NCBI GenBank assembly: GCA_029237825.1
Contig: JAQZBQ010000003.1
Coordinates: 102,001 to 166,000 of the forward strand
Length of the DNA: 64,000 nt
Direction of reading: 5' to 3'
DNA from: Bacteroidota bacterium
GTDB lineage: Bacteria; Bacteroidota; Bacteroidia; B-17B0; Aurantibacillaceae
Part shown: in pieces, positions 1 to 7,915 of the stretch
How the letters are laid out: each line of letters starts with the position of its first letter
How positions within the stretch are numbered: position 1 is the stretch's first letter
Translations under genes and position numbers: made by a program
The notes under the pieces: generated by a model
The model's database searches: none
What the model was told of the DNA's origin: nothing
The model's input: the letters and a program-made list of their open reading frames with translations, nothing else

Positions 1-1235
1 GCACCGATCATGTGAGCGCCCAATAGTTCTCCATACTTTGCATCGAAAATTAGTTTTATAAACCCATCTTTTGCTCCCGAAGCACTTGCTTTACCAGAAG
101 CTGAAAAGGGAAATTTCCCAACTTTTAACGTATAGCCTTTTTCCTTGGCTTGCTTCTCTGTTAATCCTACACTGGCAACTTCGGGCTGGCAATAAGTACA
201 GCCAGGAATGTTGTTATAATCGATTGCCTCAGTATGAACCCCTGCAATTTTTTCAACGCAAGTGATTCCTTCCGCTGAAGCAACATGGGCTAAAGCCTGT
301 CCGCCAACACAGTCGCCAATTGCATAATAACCAGCTACATTGGTTGCGTAATATTTGTCAGTCACTATCTTTCCCTTATCAGTTTTAATACCTAAAGCTT
401 CTAATCCTAAATTCTGAATATTGGCTTCGATTCCCACGGCAGACAATACAATTTCTGCTTCAAGAACTACATTACCTGATTTGGTTTTTACATTAACTTT
501 ACTGATGTCGCTTTTAGTATCAACGCTTTCCACAGAAGCTTCCGTCATTATTTCAATGCCAATCTTTTTGAAAGATTTTTCCAACTGTTTAGATACTTCT
601 TCATCTTCCACCGGCACTATATTTGGCAAAAATTCAACAATGGTCACTTTGGTTCCCATTGTAGCATAGAAATAGGCAAACTCAACTCCTATGGCCCCGG
701 AACCAACCACAACCATTGATTTAGGCTGCTTCGGCAAACTCATGGCTTCCTTGTAACCGATAATTTTTTTACCGTCCTGCGGCAAGTTTGGTAACTGGCG
801 CGATCTGGCACCAGTAGCTATGATGATGTGTTTCCCTTCGTGAGTTTCTGTCTTTCCATCGTTGAGTTTCACTTCTACTTTTTTACCGGCTTTCACCGTA
901 GCAGTACCCATAATCACATCAATCTTATTTTTCTTCATAAGGAACTGAATTCCTTTGCTCATTCCGTCCGCTACTTCCCGACTACGCTTAATGACAGCAT
1001 TAAAATCGGCTTTTATATTATCAGCACTAATGCCATACTCTTTAGAATGGTTAAGGTATTCGAAAACCTGTGCACTCTTTAAAAGCGCTTTGGTGGGGAT
1101 ACAGCCCCAGTTCAAACAAATACCACCAAGATTTTCCTTTTCAATAATTGCAGTTTTTAAACCTAACTGAGAAGCCCGGATTGCCGTAACATAACCGCCC
1201 GGTCCGCTTCCTATAACAATAACATCGTAGTTCAT
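1..1235 (-). CDS. lpdA: Dihydrolipoyl dehydrogenase (E3), 3' end cut by window edge
   Basis: Flavoprotein disulfide reductase that reoxidises protein-bound dihydrolipoamide with NAD+ in 2-oxoacid dehydrogenase or glycine cleavage complexes. My own translation from the ATG at 1235 begins MNYDVIVIGSGPGGYVTAIR, an FAD-binding GxGxxG. The redox pair follows as GGICLNWGCIPTKAL (Cys40 and Cys45). A second Rossmann motif, VVVGSGAIGVEFA, lies near residue 180, and the second FAD motif YAIGDCVGG lies near residue 310. About 411 of the usual ~465 residues are visible. The C-terminal dimerisation domain with the catalytic His-Glu pair lies outside the window. I saw no shared promoter element in the 128 bp upstream. 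The family assignment is firm; which complex it serves cannot be told here. Confidence 0.94.
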   Translation of the reverse strand, partial: MNYDVIVIGSGPGGYVTAIRASQLGLKTAIIEKENLGGICLNWGCIPTKALLKSAQVFEYLNHSKEYGISADNIKADFNAVIKRSREVADGMSKGIQFLMKKNKIDVIMGTATVKAGKKVEVKLNDGKTETHEGKHIIIATGARSRQLPNLPQDGKKIIGYKEAMSLPKQPKSMVVVGSGAIGVEFAYFYATMGTKVTIVEFLPNIVPVEDEEVSKQLEKSFKKIGIEIMTEASVESVDTKSDISKVNVKTKSGNVVLEAEIVLSAVGIEANIQNLGLEALGIKTDKGKIVTDKYYATNVAGYYAIGDCVGGQALAHVASAEGITCVEKIAGVHTEAIDYNNIPGCTYCQPEVASVGLTEKQAKEKGYTLKVGKFPFSASGKASASGAKDGFIKLIFDAKYGELLGAHMIG

Positions 1236-1363
1236 AAATGTGTTTTTTAGTGGGGCTAATATAAAGTTTTTTATTTAATTGATATGATAGCAAACGAAGT
1301 TAAGCAAACATTTAGCGCCTGAAAATGAGCCATAGCATTTTTTTGACCCTTGCAATCACAGGG

Positions 1364-2389
1364 TTATGTTCGTGAAATGATTGAAGTAGGTAAAATAATT
1401 TTCTGAAAGGCTGTATCAGATGTTTTTTGTTCTATTAATTGCAAGGCTAGGTTTGCGGCTTCAATACCAATCTGTTCAACAGGTTGGGAAACGGATATAA
1501 TGTTTGGTTTAACAAAATCGAATAAACTAATGTCGTCAAATGATGCAAGGTAGACACCTTCCTTCTTTGCGTCAAAGCCAATTTCATTAAACACATTCAG
1601 GCAGGCTGTTGCAATATTATTATTGAGGGTATAAATCGCGTCGATTTTGCTGCCGGATTTTAAACGCTTTAAAAGTTTGTTTCTAACATCCTTCTGGATA
1701 TCGTTAAACGAAATTTCCATGAGGTTTTCTTCTTTAAATGGAATACCATATTTCTCGAGCGCGTCTTTATAACCTTTAACACGATCGGATAACGAACTAA
1801 TATGTGAAGGAGTAAGGTTGAGTGCCAGAATATCCTTGCACCCTTTATGGATTAGCAAATCCGTTAGTTCAAACGATCCTTGGTAGTTATTGGCAACCAC
1901 GTAGTTAGATTCAATATCGGTCAAATACCTGTCAATAAATACGATAGGAAAATTCCGTAAACGTTCTTTCTTAAAAAAGCCGCCGGAGGTGCTTGTAGTT
2001 GCAATAATCAGTCCGTCAATAATATGTTGTTCTGCAAATAAACTAATTAATTTTTCTTCGCGGTCAATGTTTTCGCCAGTACTGCAGATCATAAGGTTAT
2101 ACCCTTTCGAAGCAAGTTCACGTTCGACATGTTTGGCAATATGTGAGTAAAAAGGGTTGGAAATATCTGCCACTAACAGGCCTACAAGATGGCTTTTGCC
2201 CGTTCTCAAAGCGCGGGCAAAAACGTTTGGGGTGTATTCCATTTCACTCGCCTTTGCCAGTACCTTCTCCTGAGTTTTTTTGCTAATACCGTAGGCGTCC
2301 CCTTTTCCATTAATAACCATGGAGACTAATGTTTTAGAAACATTCAGTTCTTTCGCGATGTCTTCAAGCAGGGTTTTTTTTATCGGCAT
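1364..2389 (-). CDS. LacI/GalR-family transcriptional regulator
   Basis: A 341-residue repressor of normal family length. The N-terminal helix-turn-helix with hinge helix spans about residues 5-60 (TLLEDIAKELNVSKTLVSM, then the typical SKKTQEKVLAKASEMEYTPN stretch). A periplasmic-binding-protein-like effector domain follows from about residue 62 (LVGLLVADISNPFYSHIAKH) to the C-terminus. Such proteins usually sense a sugar or nucleoside and control a catabolic operon, but no sugar operon lies beside it and the ligand is unknown. It starts 67 bp after the Nudix gene on the same strand. That gap holds a -7 box and three alternating half-sites, pointing to autoregulation. Confidence 0.93.
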   Translation of the reverse strand: MPIKKTLLEDIAKELNVSKTLVSMVINGKGDAYGISKKTQEKVLAKASEMEYTPNVFARALRTGKSHLVGLLVADISNPFYSHIAKHVERELASKGYNLMICSTGENIDREEKLISLFAEQHIIDGLIIATTSTSGGFFKKERLRNFPIVFIDRYLTDIESNYVVANNYQGSFELTDLLIHKGCKDILALNLTPSHISSLSDRVKGYKDALEKYGIPFKEENLMEISFNDIQKDVRNKLLKRLKSGSKIDAIYTLNNNIATACLNVFNEIGFDAKKEGVYLASFDDISLFDFVKPNIISVSQPVEQIGIEAANLALQLIEQKTSDTAFQKIILPTSIISRT

Positions 2390-2411
2390 CTGGATAATCT
2401 TCAGTGTAAAC

Positions 2412-2453
2412 CAAATATAGTAATTCTAAACAAGTTTAGAAAGGTATTCTAAA
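2412..2453 (-). promoter_or_regulatory. Promoter and likely self-operator of the LacI-family gene
   Basis: Seen on the plus strand: TTCTAAA (2424-2430), CAAG, TTTAGAA (2435-2441), AGGTA, TTCTAAA (2447-2453). The first two half-sites form an 18-bp perfect palindrome, and the second and third form another inverted pair. On the minus strand a TATATTTG -7 box lies at 2419-2412, about 23 bp from the start codon. The operator thus covers the -33 region. Binding by the adjacent LacI protein is inference. Confidence 0.6.
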
Positions 2454-2456
2454 AAT

Positions 2457-3065
2457 TTAGGTTACATCTTTAATGACTTGAAGAATCGCAGGATATGTAT
2501 TTGGTTTTACAATGGATTGGATTTCTTCGCGGGTAAACCACTCTACTTTTTCAATATGTTCTTCGGTTTGAGGCACCAGTTTACCCGTATGCTCAGTTTC
2601 CATAACATACCAGTAAGTTTTTTTCAGTGCGTAACTACCTTTATGATCGTAAATGTGGTAAGTAGGCTCAAGGGTTTTTGTAATGGATAGCCTGGTAATT
2701 CCGCATTCCTCCTCACATTCTCTTATGGCTGCATGTTCCGGACCTTCGCCTGCATCGAGTTTACCTTTAGGAAGATCCCATTTCTTTAATCGAAAAATAA
2801 ATAAGAATCGGTCATCTTTTTCTATCAGGCCCCCGGCTGCATATATATATTTAAATGGTTTACGGAATTTTTCGAGGGCGTTTTCGATATCAGAGGTAAC
2901 AAAATGTAAAATAGTCTCTGTATCACTTAAAGCAAAGTCTTTAAAACGATCCATTAACTCTGATTTTTTTAACGAATCGATATTTACGTGTGGTTCATCA
3001 TTCAATAGCCCCTTGATTTTCTGTAGGATAACTTTTTTTGACAAATAATATATGGTGATGTTCAT
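2457..3065 (-). CDS. Nudix hydrolase with an extra N-terminal domain
   Basis: A 202-residue hydrolase of nucleoside-diphosphate-linked substrates. The canonical Nudix box GX5EX7REUXEEXGU is complete at residues 101-123 (GKLDAGEG...RECEEECGI), so the metal-binding glutamates are present. The first ~70 residues form a separate small region typical of the Bacteroidota version of this protein. It is divergent from pyrE (start codons 46 bp apart). This pairing is common in Bacteroidota, but I can give no substrate. The ATG at 3065 is the natural start. Confidence 0.92.
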   Translation of the reverse strand: MNITIYYLSKKVILQKIKGLLNDEPHVNIDSLKKSELMDRFKDFALSDTETILHFVTSDIENALEKFRKPFKYIYAAGGLIEKDDRFLFIFRLKKWDLPKGKLDAGEGPEHAAIRECEEECGITRLSITKTLEPTYHIYDHKGSYALKKTYWYVMETEHTGKLVPQTEEHIEKVEWFTREEIQSIVKPNTYPAILQVIKDVT

Positions 3066-3096
3066 AATTTGATGCTTTAAATAGCGTTAAACCTCT

Positions 3097-3104
3097 TATT
3101 TTTG
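3097..3104 (+). promoter_or_regulatory. pyrE -7 box, possibly leaderless transcript
   Basis: TATTTTTG matches the Bacteroidota -7 consensus TAnnTTTG and ends only 7 bp before the pyrE ATG at 3112. Transcription would begin at or next to the start codon. No convincing -33 TTG lies at the usual distance. The GGCTAT/ANCGAA element seen further along the window is absent here. Confidence 0.5.
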
Positions 3105-3111
3105 TGCCCCT

Positions 3112-3756
3112 ATGACCATGACACCATTCGATTCTGCGCATAAAGTTGCCGAATTTTTATTACAAATCAAAGCCATCAAATTACAACCCGATCAACCATT
3201 TATATGGGCTTCGGGCTGGAAATCTCCTATTTACTGCGATAATCGCAAAACCCTGTCGTATCCTCAAATCAGAACCTACATCCGTCAGCAATTTGTAAAT
3301 GTTATTAATGACCAATTTGCGAAGCCGGACGTAATTGCAGGAGTCGCAACCGGCGGCATCGCCCAGGGTGCGCTTGTTGCTCAGGATCTGGGCTTGCCCT
3401 TTGTTTACGTTCGAAGTGAAGCAAAAAAACATGGACTTTCAAATATGGTTGAAGGCGTTGTGGAAAAAGGACAAAATGTAGTTGTCATTGAGGATCTAAT
3501 TTCCACCGGCGGAAGTAGTCTAAAAGCGGTATCTGCCTTACGAGAAATGGGTTGTAATGTAAAAGGCATGGTTGCTATTTTCACATATGGTTTTGATGAG
3601 GCAACCGAAAATCTTAAAAAAGCAAATTGCCCTTTAACAACATTATGTGACTACAATACATTGATTGAAGTGGCACTAAAGCATAAATATATTTCTGAAA
3701 ATGATTTAGACTCCTTGAAAGAATGGAGAAAAAGTCCATTTTCATGGAAACAATAA
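3112..3756 (+). CDS. pyrE: Orotate phosphoribosyltransferase
   Basis: Converts orotate and PRPP to orotidine 5'-phosphate in de novo pyrimidine synthesis, in the cytosol. It has 214 residues, the usual length. The PRPP-binding motif VVVIEDLISTGG is at residues 123-134, and the orotate-side motif GWKSPIYCDNRK at 35-46 also fits the family. A second in-frame ATG two codons in (3118) is an alternative start. It heads a plus-strand run with the SRPBCC gene (11 bp gap) and cca (17 bp gap). Confidence 0.96.
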   Translation: MTMTPFDSAHKVAEFLLQIKAIKLQPDQPFIWASGWKSPIYCDNRKTLSYPQIRTYIRQQFVNVINDQFAKPDVIAGVATGGIAQGALVAQDLGLPFVYVRSEAKKHGLSNMVEGVVEKGQNVVVIEDLISTGGSSLKAVSALREMGCNVKGMVAIFTYGFDEATENLKKANCPLTTLCDYNTLIEVALKHKYISENDLDSLKEWRKSPFSWKQ

Positions 3757-3767
3757 AAATCTATTAA

Positions 3768-4169
3768 TTGGCACATTTTACAATACCGAGCGAGACCCAT
3801 TCAGTTCAATCATCCACAGATCATCTGTTTGATTTTATGGGCGACTTTAATAATTTTAAACATCTGTTACCGGAAGATAAAATTGAACGCTTTGAATGTA
3901 CAGCTGAACAATGTTCCTTTAATATAAAAGGATTAACCGCACTCACTATTAAAATTAAAGAGCGAATCCCAAAAAGCAGAATCACTTTTGAAACAACAGG
4001 ACTAGCTAAATTTGTTTTTACACTTCATATTCATTTATATGAAAATCAAACAACGAATGTTGAACTGGAAGGTGACATGAATCCGTTTATTAAGGTTATG
4101 GCGGAAAAGCCCTTAAAAGACCTGGTTAATACAATGGCAACAAAACTCGCAGCATTGAAGCTTTCGTAA
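3768..4169 (+). CDS. SRPBCC (START-like) small protein
   Basis: A 133-residue protein with the profile of the SRPBCC/polyketide-cyclase fold: an N-terminal strand (AHFTIPSETHSVQSSTDHLF), a helix, then alternating strands ending in a long C-terminal helix. The fold usually makes a hydrophobic ligand pocket; no substrate is known for this version. The start is TTG at 3768. The next in-frame ATG would remove the first conserved strand and helix, so TTG is preferred. It sits between pyrE and cca, an arrangement common in the phylum, with very short gaps suggesting one transcript. Confidence 0.8.
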   Translation: MAHFTIPSETHSVQSSTDHLFDFMGDFNNFKHLLPEDKIERFECTAEQCSFNIKGLTALTIKIKERIPKSRITFETTGLAKFVFTLHIHLYENQTTNVELEGDMNPFIKVMAEKPLKDLVNTMATKLAALKLS

Positions 4170-4186
4170 CTAAAAATTATTGTTAC

Positions 4187-5575
4187 ATGGACAAGCACTT
4201 ATCGCATCCCATCTTTAATCTTCTGGCTGAATGTGCTGATAAGCTTGGTGTGGATGCATATGTGATAGGCGGTTTTGTACGCGATATTTTTTTGGGCAGG
4301 GAAAGTAAGGATATTGATATTGTTACGATTGGGAAAGGTATTGAATTAGCAGAACTTGTTCATCAAAGATTAGGTTCCGAGGCACATTTATCTGTTTTTA
4401 AAACGTTTGGAACGGCCCAGGTTAAAATTGATGATCTCGAAATTGAATTTGTCGGCGCAAGGAAGGAGTCGTATAACCGTGAATCCCGTAAACCCATTGT
4501 GGAAGATGGAACCCTGTCGGACGACCAAAACCGAAGGGACTTTACTATAAATGCCCTCGCTATTGGCTTAAGCAAAACAAATTTCGGGCAGCTGCTCGAT
4601 CCTTTTGGAGGTGTGAAAGACATTGAAAACAAAGTAATCCGCACACCGCTCCAACCTGATATTACTTATAGCGACGATCCTTTAAGAATGATGAGGGCGA
4701 TAAGATTTTCGTCTCAACTGGGATTTAAAATTGATGCGGAGTCGTTTGACGCAATCTCTAAAAATAAAGAGCGTATTAAAATTGTTTCAAAAGAACGTAT
4801 TACAGATGAGTTGAATAAAATTGTTCTTTCACCTATTCCATCAATTGGTTTTAAACTTTTGTCAGACACCGGAATATTAGAAATTATATTCCCTGAAATG
4901 ATGAAGCTCCATGGAGTAGAAACCCAACAGGGTAAGAGTCATAAGGATAATTTCTATCATACACTTGAGGTGCTGGATAATGTTGCAGCGAAAAGTACGA
5001 ATTTATGGCTACGATGGGCAGCTATTTTGCATGATATTGCAAAGCCTGCAACAAAGCGCTTTGAAGCAGATCATGGCTGGACCTTTCATGGACATGAAGA
5101 CAAAGGCGCGCGAATGGTTCCAAAAATTTTCGAGGCGCTTAGACTTCCGTTAAACGAAAAAATGAAATATGTACAAAAACTTGTATTACTTCATTTACGT
5201 CCCATAGTGCTTGCTAAAACAGAAATTACAGATAGTGCAGTGAGAAGAGTTTTATTTGAGGCTGGCGACGATATCGAAGATTTAATGGCATTATGTGAAG
5301 CCGATATTACTACAAAGAATCCTTTTAAAGTTAAGCGTTACCTCCAGAACTTTGAATTGGTAAGGCAACGGCTTAAAGAATTGGAAGAAAAGGATAAACT
5401 CAGAAACTGGCAACCGCCTGTGTCGGGTGAAGAAATCATGTCTTTATTCAATCTCCCACCGAGCAGAAAAGTCGGGGATTTAAAAAACGCTTTAAAGGAT
5501 GCTATTCTGGATGGCATAATAGCAAATGACCGGGAGCAGGCACTCCGCTTTCTTCAGGATAAGGCTAAAGAATAG
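4187..5575 (+). CDS. cca: tRNA nucleotidyltransferase (CCA-adding type) with HD domain
   Basis: A 462-residue class II polymerase-beta-like nucleotidyltransferase that builds or repairs tRNA CCA ends. The head has GGFVRD (29-33) and the catalytic pair in DIDIVT (42-44), followed by the RRDFTINALA motif near residue 115. The tRNA-binding neck and body follow. An HD phosphohydrolase-type motif (LHDIAKP) lies near residue 283, as in many bacterial Cca proteins. Its last 11 bp overlap the 3' end of the convergent CDF transporter gene. Confidence 0.93.
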   Translation: MDKHLSHPIFNLLAECADKLGVDAYVIGGFVRDIFLGRESKDIDIVTIGKGIELAELVHQRLGSEAHLSVFKTFGTAQVKIDDLEIEFVGARKESYNRESRKPIVEDGTLSDDQNRRDFTINALAIGLSKTNFGQLLDPFGGVKDIENKVIRTPLQPDITYSDDPLRMMRAIRFSSQLGFKIDAESFDAISKNKERIKIVSKERITDELNKIVLSPIPSIGFKLLSDTGILEIIFPEMMKLHGVETQQGKSHKDNFYHTLEVLDNVAAKSTNLWLRWAAILHDIAKPATKRFEADHGWTFHGHEDKGARMVPKIFEALRLPLNEKMKYVQKLVLLHLRPIVLAKTEITDSAVRRVLFEAGDDIEDLMALCEADITTKNPFKVKRYLQNFELVRQRLKELEEKDKLRNWQPPVSGEEIMSLFNLPPSRKVGDLKNALKDAILDGIIANDREQALRFLQDKAKE

Positions 5576-6569
5576 GATTAGCGGTATGTTTTTCGTCGGG
5601 TAAAACATTTTCCATTGTCCATTGGAGCCGTTTAACGAAAGCATCTCTTCTCACTTTGCAATCATAAATTTCGCAAATTGAACATGACTTTGGAACGCAT
5701 GGATCCGCATGTATAAAAAATTCAATTTCGTGACTGAATTCAGTTGTAACTAATTTATCTAAATCATCCACTTCTTTATGTGACTCTTCCAATGTATAAT
5801 ACCAGGGTAAAGTCATGTGGCAATCAACATGAACCACAGCGCCATATTTAACCACTCTTAAGTTATGGATATCAATCCAACTCGGATTACGTTTGGTATT
5901 TAATACATTGATCAAATGTTCAATTTTGATGTAGTCTGCCTTATCCAGTAGATTAAAAATGGATTCACGAATTAGTCTAATCCCTGTAACCATAATGAAT
6001 ACTCCTAAACCTATGGTTATAACAAAATCGATCCAAAACAAGTTGGTAAAATAAATAAGGACTAGGCCACATACCAATCCTATGCTACTCCAGGTGTCAG
6101 TCATCAGATGCTTGCCATCTGCCACCATTGTTGAAGAATGTAAACCTTTTCCTTTTTGAATGAGCATGCGTGCAAGAAAATAATTTACTGTTCCTGAAAA
6201 AATAGATATTCCCAATCCTATATCTATATTATGAAGTTCATGCTTTTCGAAAAAAGAAAGAATGCCTTTTATGGTCATCGCCAGGCCTGCAAGAGTTACC
6301 ATTCCCCCCTCAACTCCAGTGGAGAGGAATTCAATTTTTCCATGCCCATAAGGATGGTCTTCATCCCGGGGCTTAGCGGCATAAAATACACTATATAATG
6401 CAAATGTGCCAGCAAGCACGTTCACTATCGACTCGATCGCATCCGTAAGTATAGCATTAGAACGTGTTAAATAATAAGCAAAAAATTTCAAGCCCATTAA
6501 TATGAAACCAACTACTAGTGTAAGTTTCATAGCGTTAATCTTGAGTTGGTTGTAGGACATAATGGGCAT
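5565..6569 (-). CDS. Cation diffusion facilitator family transporter
   Basis: A 334-residue inner-membrane metal/proton antiporter with about six transmembrane helices in the first ~210 residues. The metal-site motifs are visible: SNAILTDAIESIVNV in helix 2, HPYGHGK in the loop after helix 3, and DGKHLMTDTWSS in helix 5. The cytosolic C-terminal domain is ferredoxin-like. It ends in a cysteine-containing tail (CVPKSCSICEIYDC) that could bind a thiophilic metal; this is inference. The longest frame opens with TTG at 6572; I chose the adjacent ATG at 6569. The gene converges on cca with an 11-bp overlap of coding ends. Confidence 0.92.
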   Translation of the reverse strand: MPIMSYNQLKINAMKLTLVVGFILMGLKFFAYYLTRSNAILTDAIESIVNVLAGTFALYSVFYAAKPRDEDHPYGHGKIEFLSTGVEGGMVTLAGLAMTIKGILSFFEKHELHNIDIGLGISIFSGTVNYFLARMLIQKGKGLHSSTMVADGKHLMTDTWSSIGLVCGLVLIYFTNLFWIDFVITIGLGVFIMVTGIRLIRESIFNLLDKADYIKIEHLINVLNTKRNPSWIDIHNLRVVKYGAVVHVDCHMTLPWYYTLEESHKEVDDLDKLVTTEFSHEIEFFIHADPCVPKSCSICEIYDCKVRRDAFVKRLQWTMENVLPDEKHTANPIL

Positions 6570-6634
6570 CAAAAATTAAAAGTAATGATTTTTAATATAT
6601 CCCAACCAAACAATAATCCCATTTTCACGACACA

Positions 6635-7060
6635 TTAAACCATCGGATGAAACCGTTCCTTCACAATTTCATCAATGAGATAGCAACTTTCCATTAAAGC
6701 ATCGCGGTCTTTCATAATAAAGGTGTAAGCACCTTCATTAAGGGTTTGCATAGATGTTTTCAGATTACTTTCCCTTGATATGATGACAACTTTGCAATCA
6801 GGACTTTTTTGTTTAATCTGCTTTAAAACATCCAACCCGTTTTTATTTTCACCAAGATAAAAATCAATGAAAGCAATATCCGTTTGAGGATCCATGTTTT
6901 TCAAACAATCATTTGCATTGGTGAATGATAAAATATTAAAATAATACCCTTTATCGTGTGCAATCTCATCGGTGTAACTCTGAATTTGTTGAGTCATCAA
7001 GTTGTTATAAAAATCGTTATCCTCCAGAACAACGATTTTAAATTCATGTTTGACTTCCAT
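6635..7060 (-). CDS. Single-domain response regulator
   Basis: A 141-residue CheY-like receiver without output domain. The acidic pair is in VVLEDN, the phosphoacceptor Asp in FIDFYLG, the conserved Ser in VIISRES, and the Lys in FIMKDRD. It lies 23 bp downstream of the universal stress protein gene and is probably transcribed with it. No kinase is adjacent. Confidence 0.9.
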   Translation of the reverse strand: MEVKHEFKIVVLEDNDFYNNLMTQQIQSYTDEIAHDKGYYFNILSFTNANDCLKNMDPQTDIAFIDFYLGENKNGLDVLKQIKQKSPDCKVVIISRESNLKTSMQTLNEGAYTFIMKDRDALMESCYLIDEIVKERFHPMV

Positions 7061-7083
7061 AGCGATATTTTTTTTAATTATTA

Positions 7084-7905
7084 CTAATGAATGGCGAGGA
7101 TGGGTTTATGAGCATGAAATGCCAACTCCTTTGTAACACTTTTATGGAACAGATTATAAAAAATATTGTGTTTTTTGGGACTCACCATAACAATATCCGT
7201 ATAATGCGAATTAAAATAATTTTCGAGTTCTTCTTGAACATCCTTACCAGATAATTGTGTTCTGTCATGCTTAACAGTTTCCAGTTTACGTTCTACAAAT
7301 AAATTCGTAACCGCCTTATCGATTGTAATTTCCTTTTCAGGATCGTCGACATTAACAATTTCAAGTTCAGCATGGAACTTCTCAGCAAAATATTTGGCCA
7401 CATACACCAGGTCGGTTTTCTCAGTTTTATCGAGGTCGCAAGCAAAAGATATTTTGTTTACTTCATGATAGGTTACGCCCTCAGGAATAATAAATGTGGG
7501 AACCTCCAGATTTCTAGCGACTTCTACAGCCGTACTCCCGATAAATCGTTCTTTTAATTTACCAGCCGTACCAACAATACCCATTACAACTAAATCTGCT
7601 CGTTTATCCCTCACAACGGCATCTATTACTCCGTAGGGATGGCCCATATCTGAATAACATTCGATATTTAATTGTGGTGCATTTATTAAAATTTTGTCTC
7701 TTAACTGTTCTAGGTTGTCCAGAGACACATCCTTTAAGGTAGATAAAAGTTCAAATGAACCACCCATCTCGTAATGGGTTTCTGGAATGGGATAAGCATT
7801 AACTAAAATAATTTTTGCTGAAAAATATTTTGCCAGTTCTACGGCGTAGTCAACAGCGTTGCTTGCGGAATTGGAAAAGTCGGTTGGTGCTATTATCGTT
7901 TTCAT
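7084..7905 (-). CDS. Tandem universal stress protein (two UspA domains)
   Basis: A 273-residue protein made of two Usp domains (about 1-145 and 150-273). The first opens MKTIIAPTDFSNSASNAVDY and contains a nucleotide-loop-like GIVGTAGKLKERFIGST, close to the ATP-binding G-2X-G-9X-G(S/T) pattern. The second lacks that loop, as is usual in tandem proteins. The frame is open to 7962, but the extra 19 residues do not resemble the family. The ATG at 7905 also avoids overlap with the upstream gene, so I place the start there. It follows the GNAT-nitrilase gene by 10 bp. Confidence 0.9.
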   Translation of the reverse strand: MKTIIAPTDFSNSASNAVDYAVELAKYFSAKIILVNAYPIPETHYEMGGSFELLSTLKDVSLDNLEQLRDKILINAPQLNIECYSDMGHPYGVIDAVVRDKRADLVVMGIVGTAGKLKERFIGSTAVEVARNLEVPTFIIPEGVTYHEVNKISFACDLDKTEKTDLVYVAKYFAEKFHAELEIVNVDDPEKEITIDKAVTNLFVERKLETVKHDRTQLSGKDVQEELENYFNSHYTDIVMVSPKKHNIFYNLFHKSVTKELAFHAHKPILAIH

Positions 7906-7915
7906 AATATTAAAT

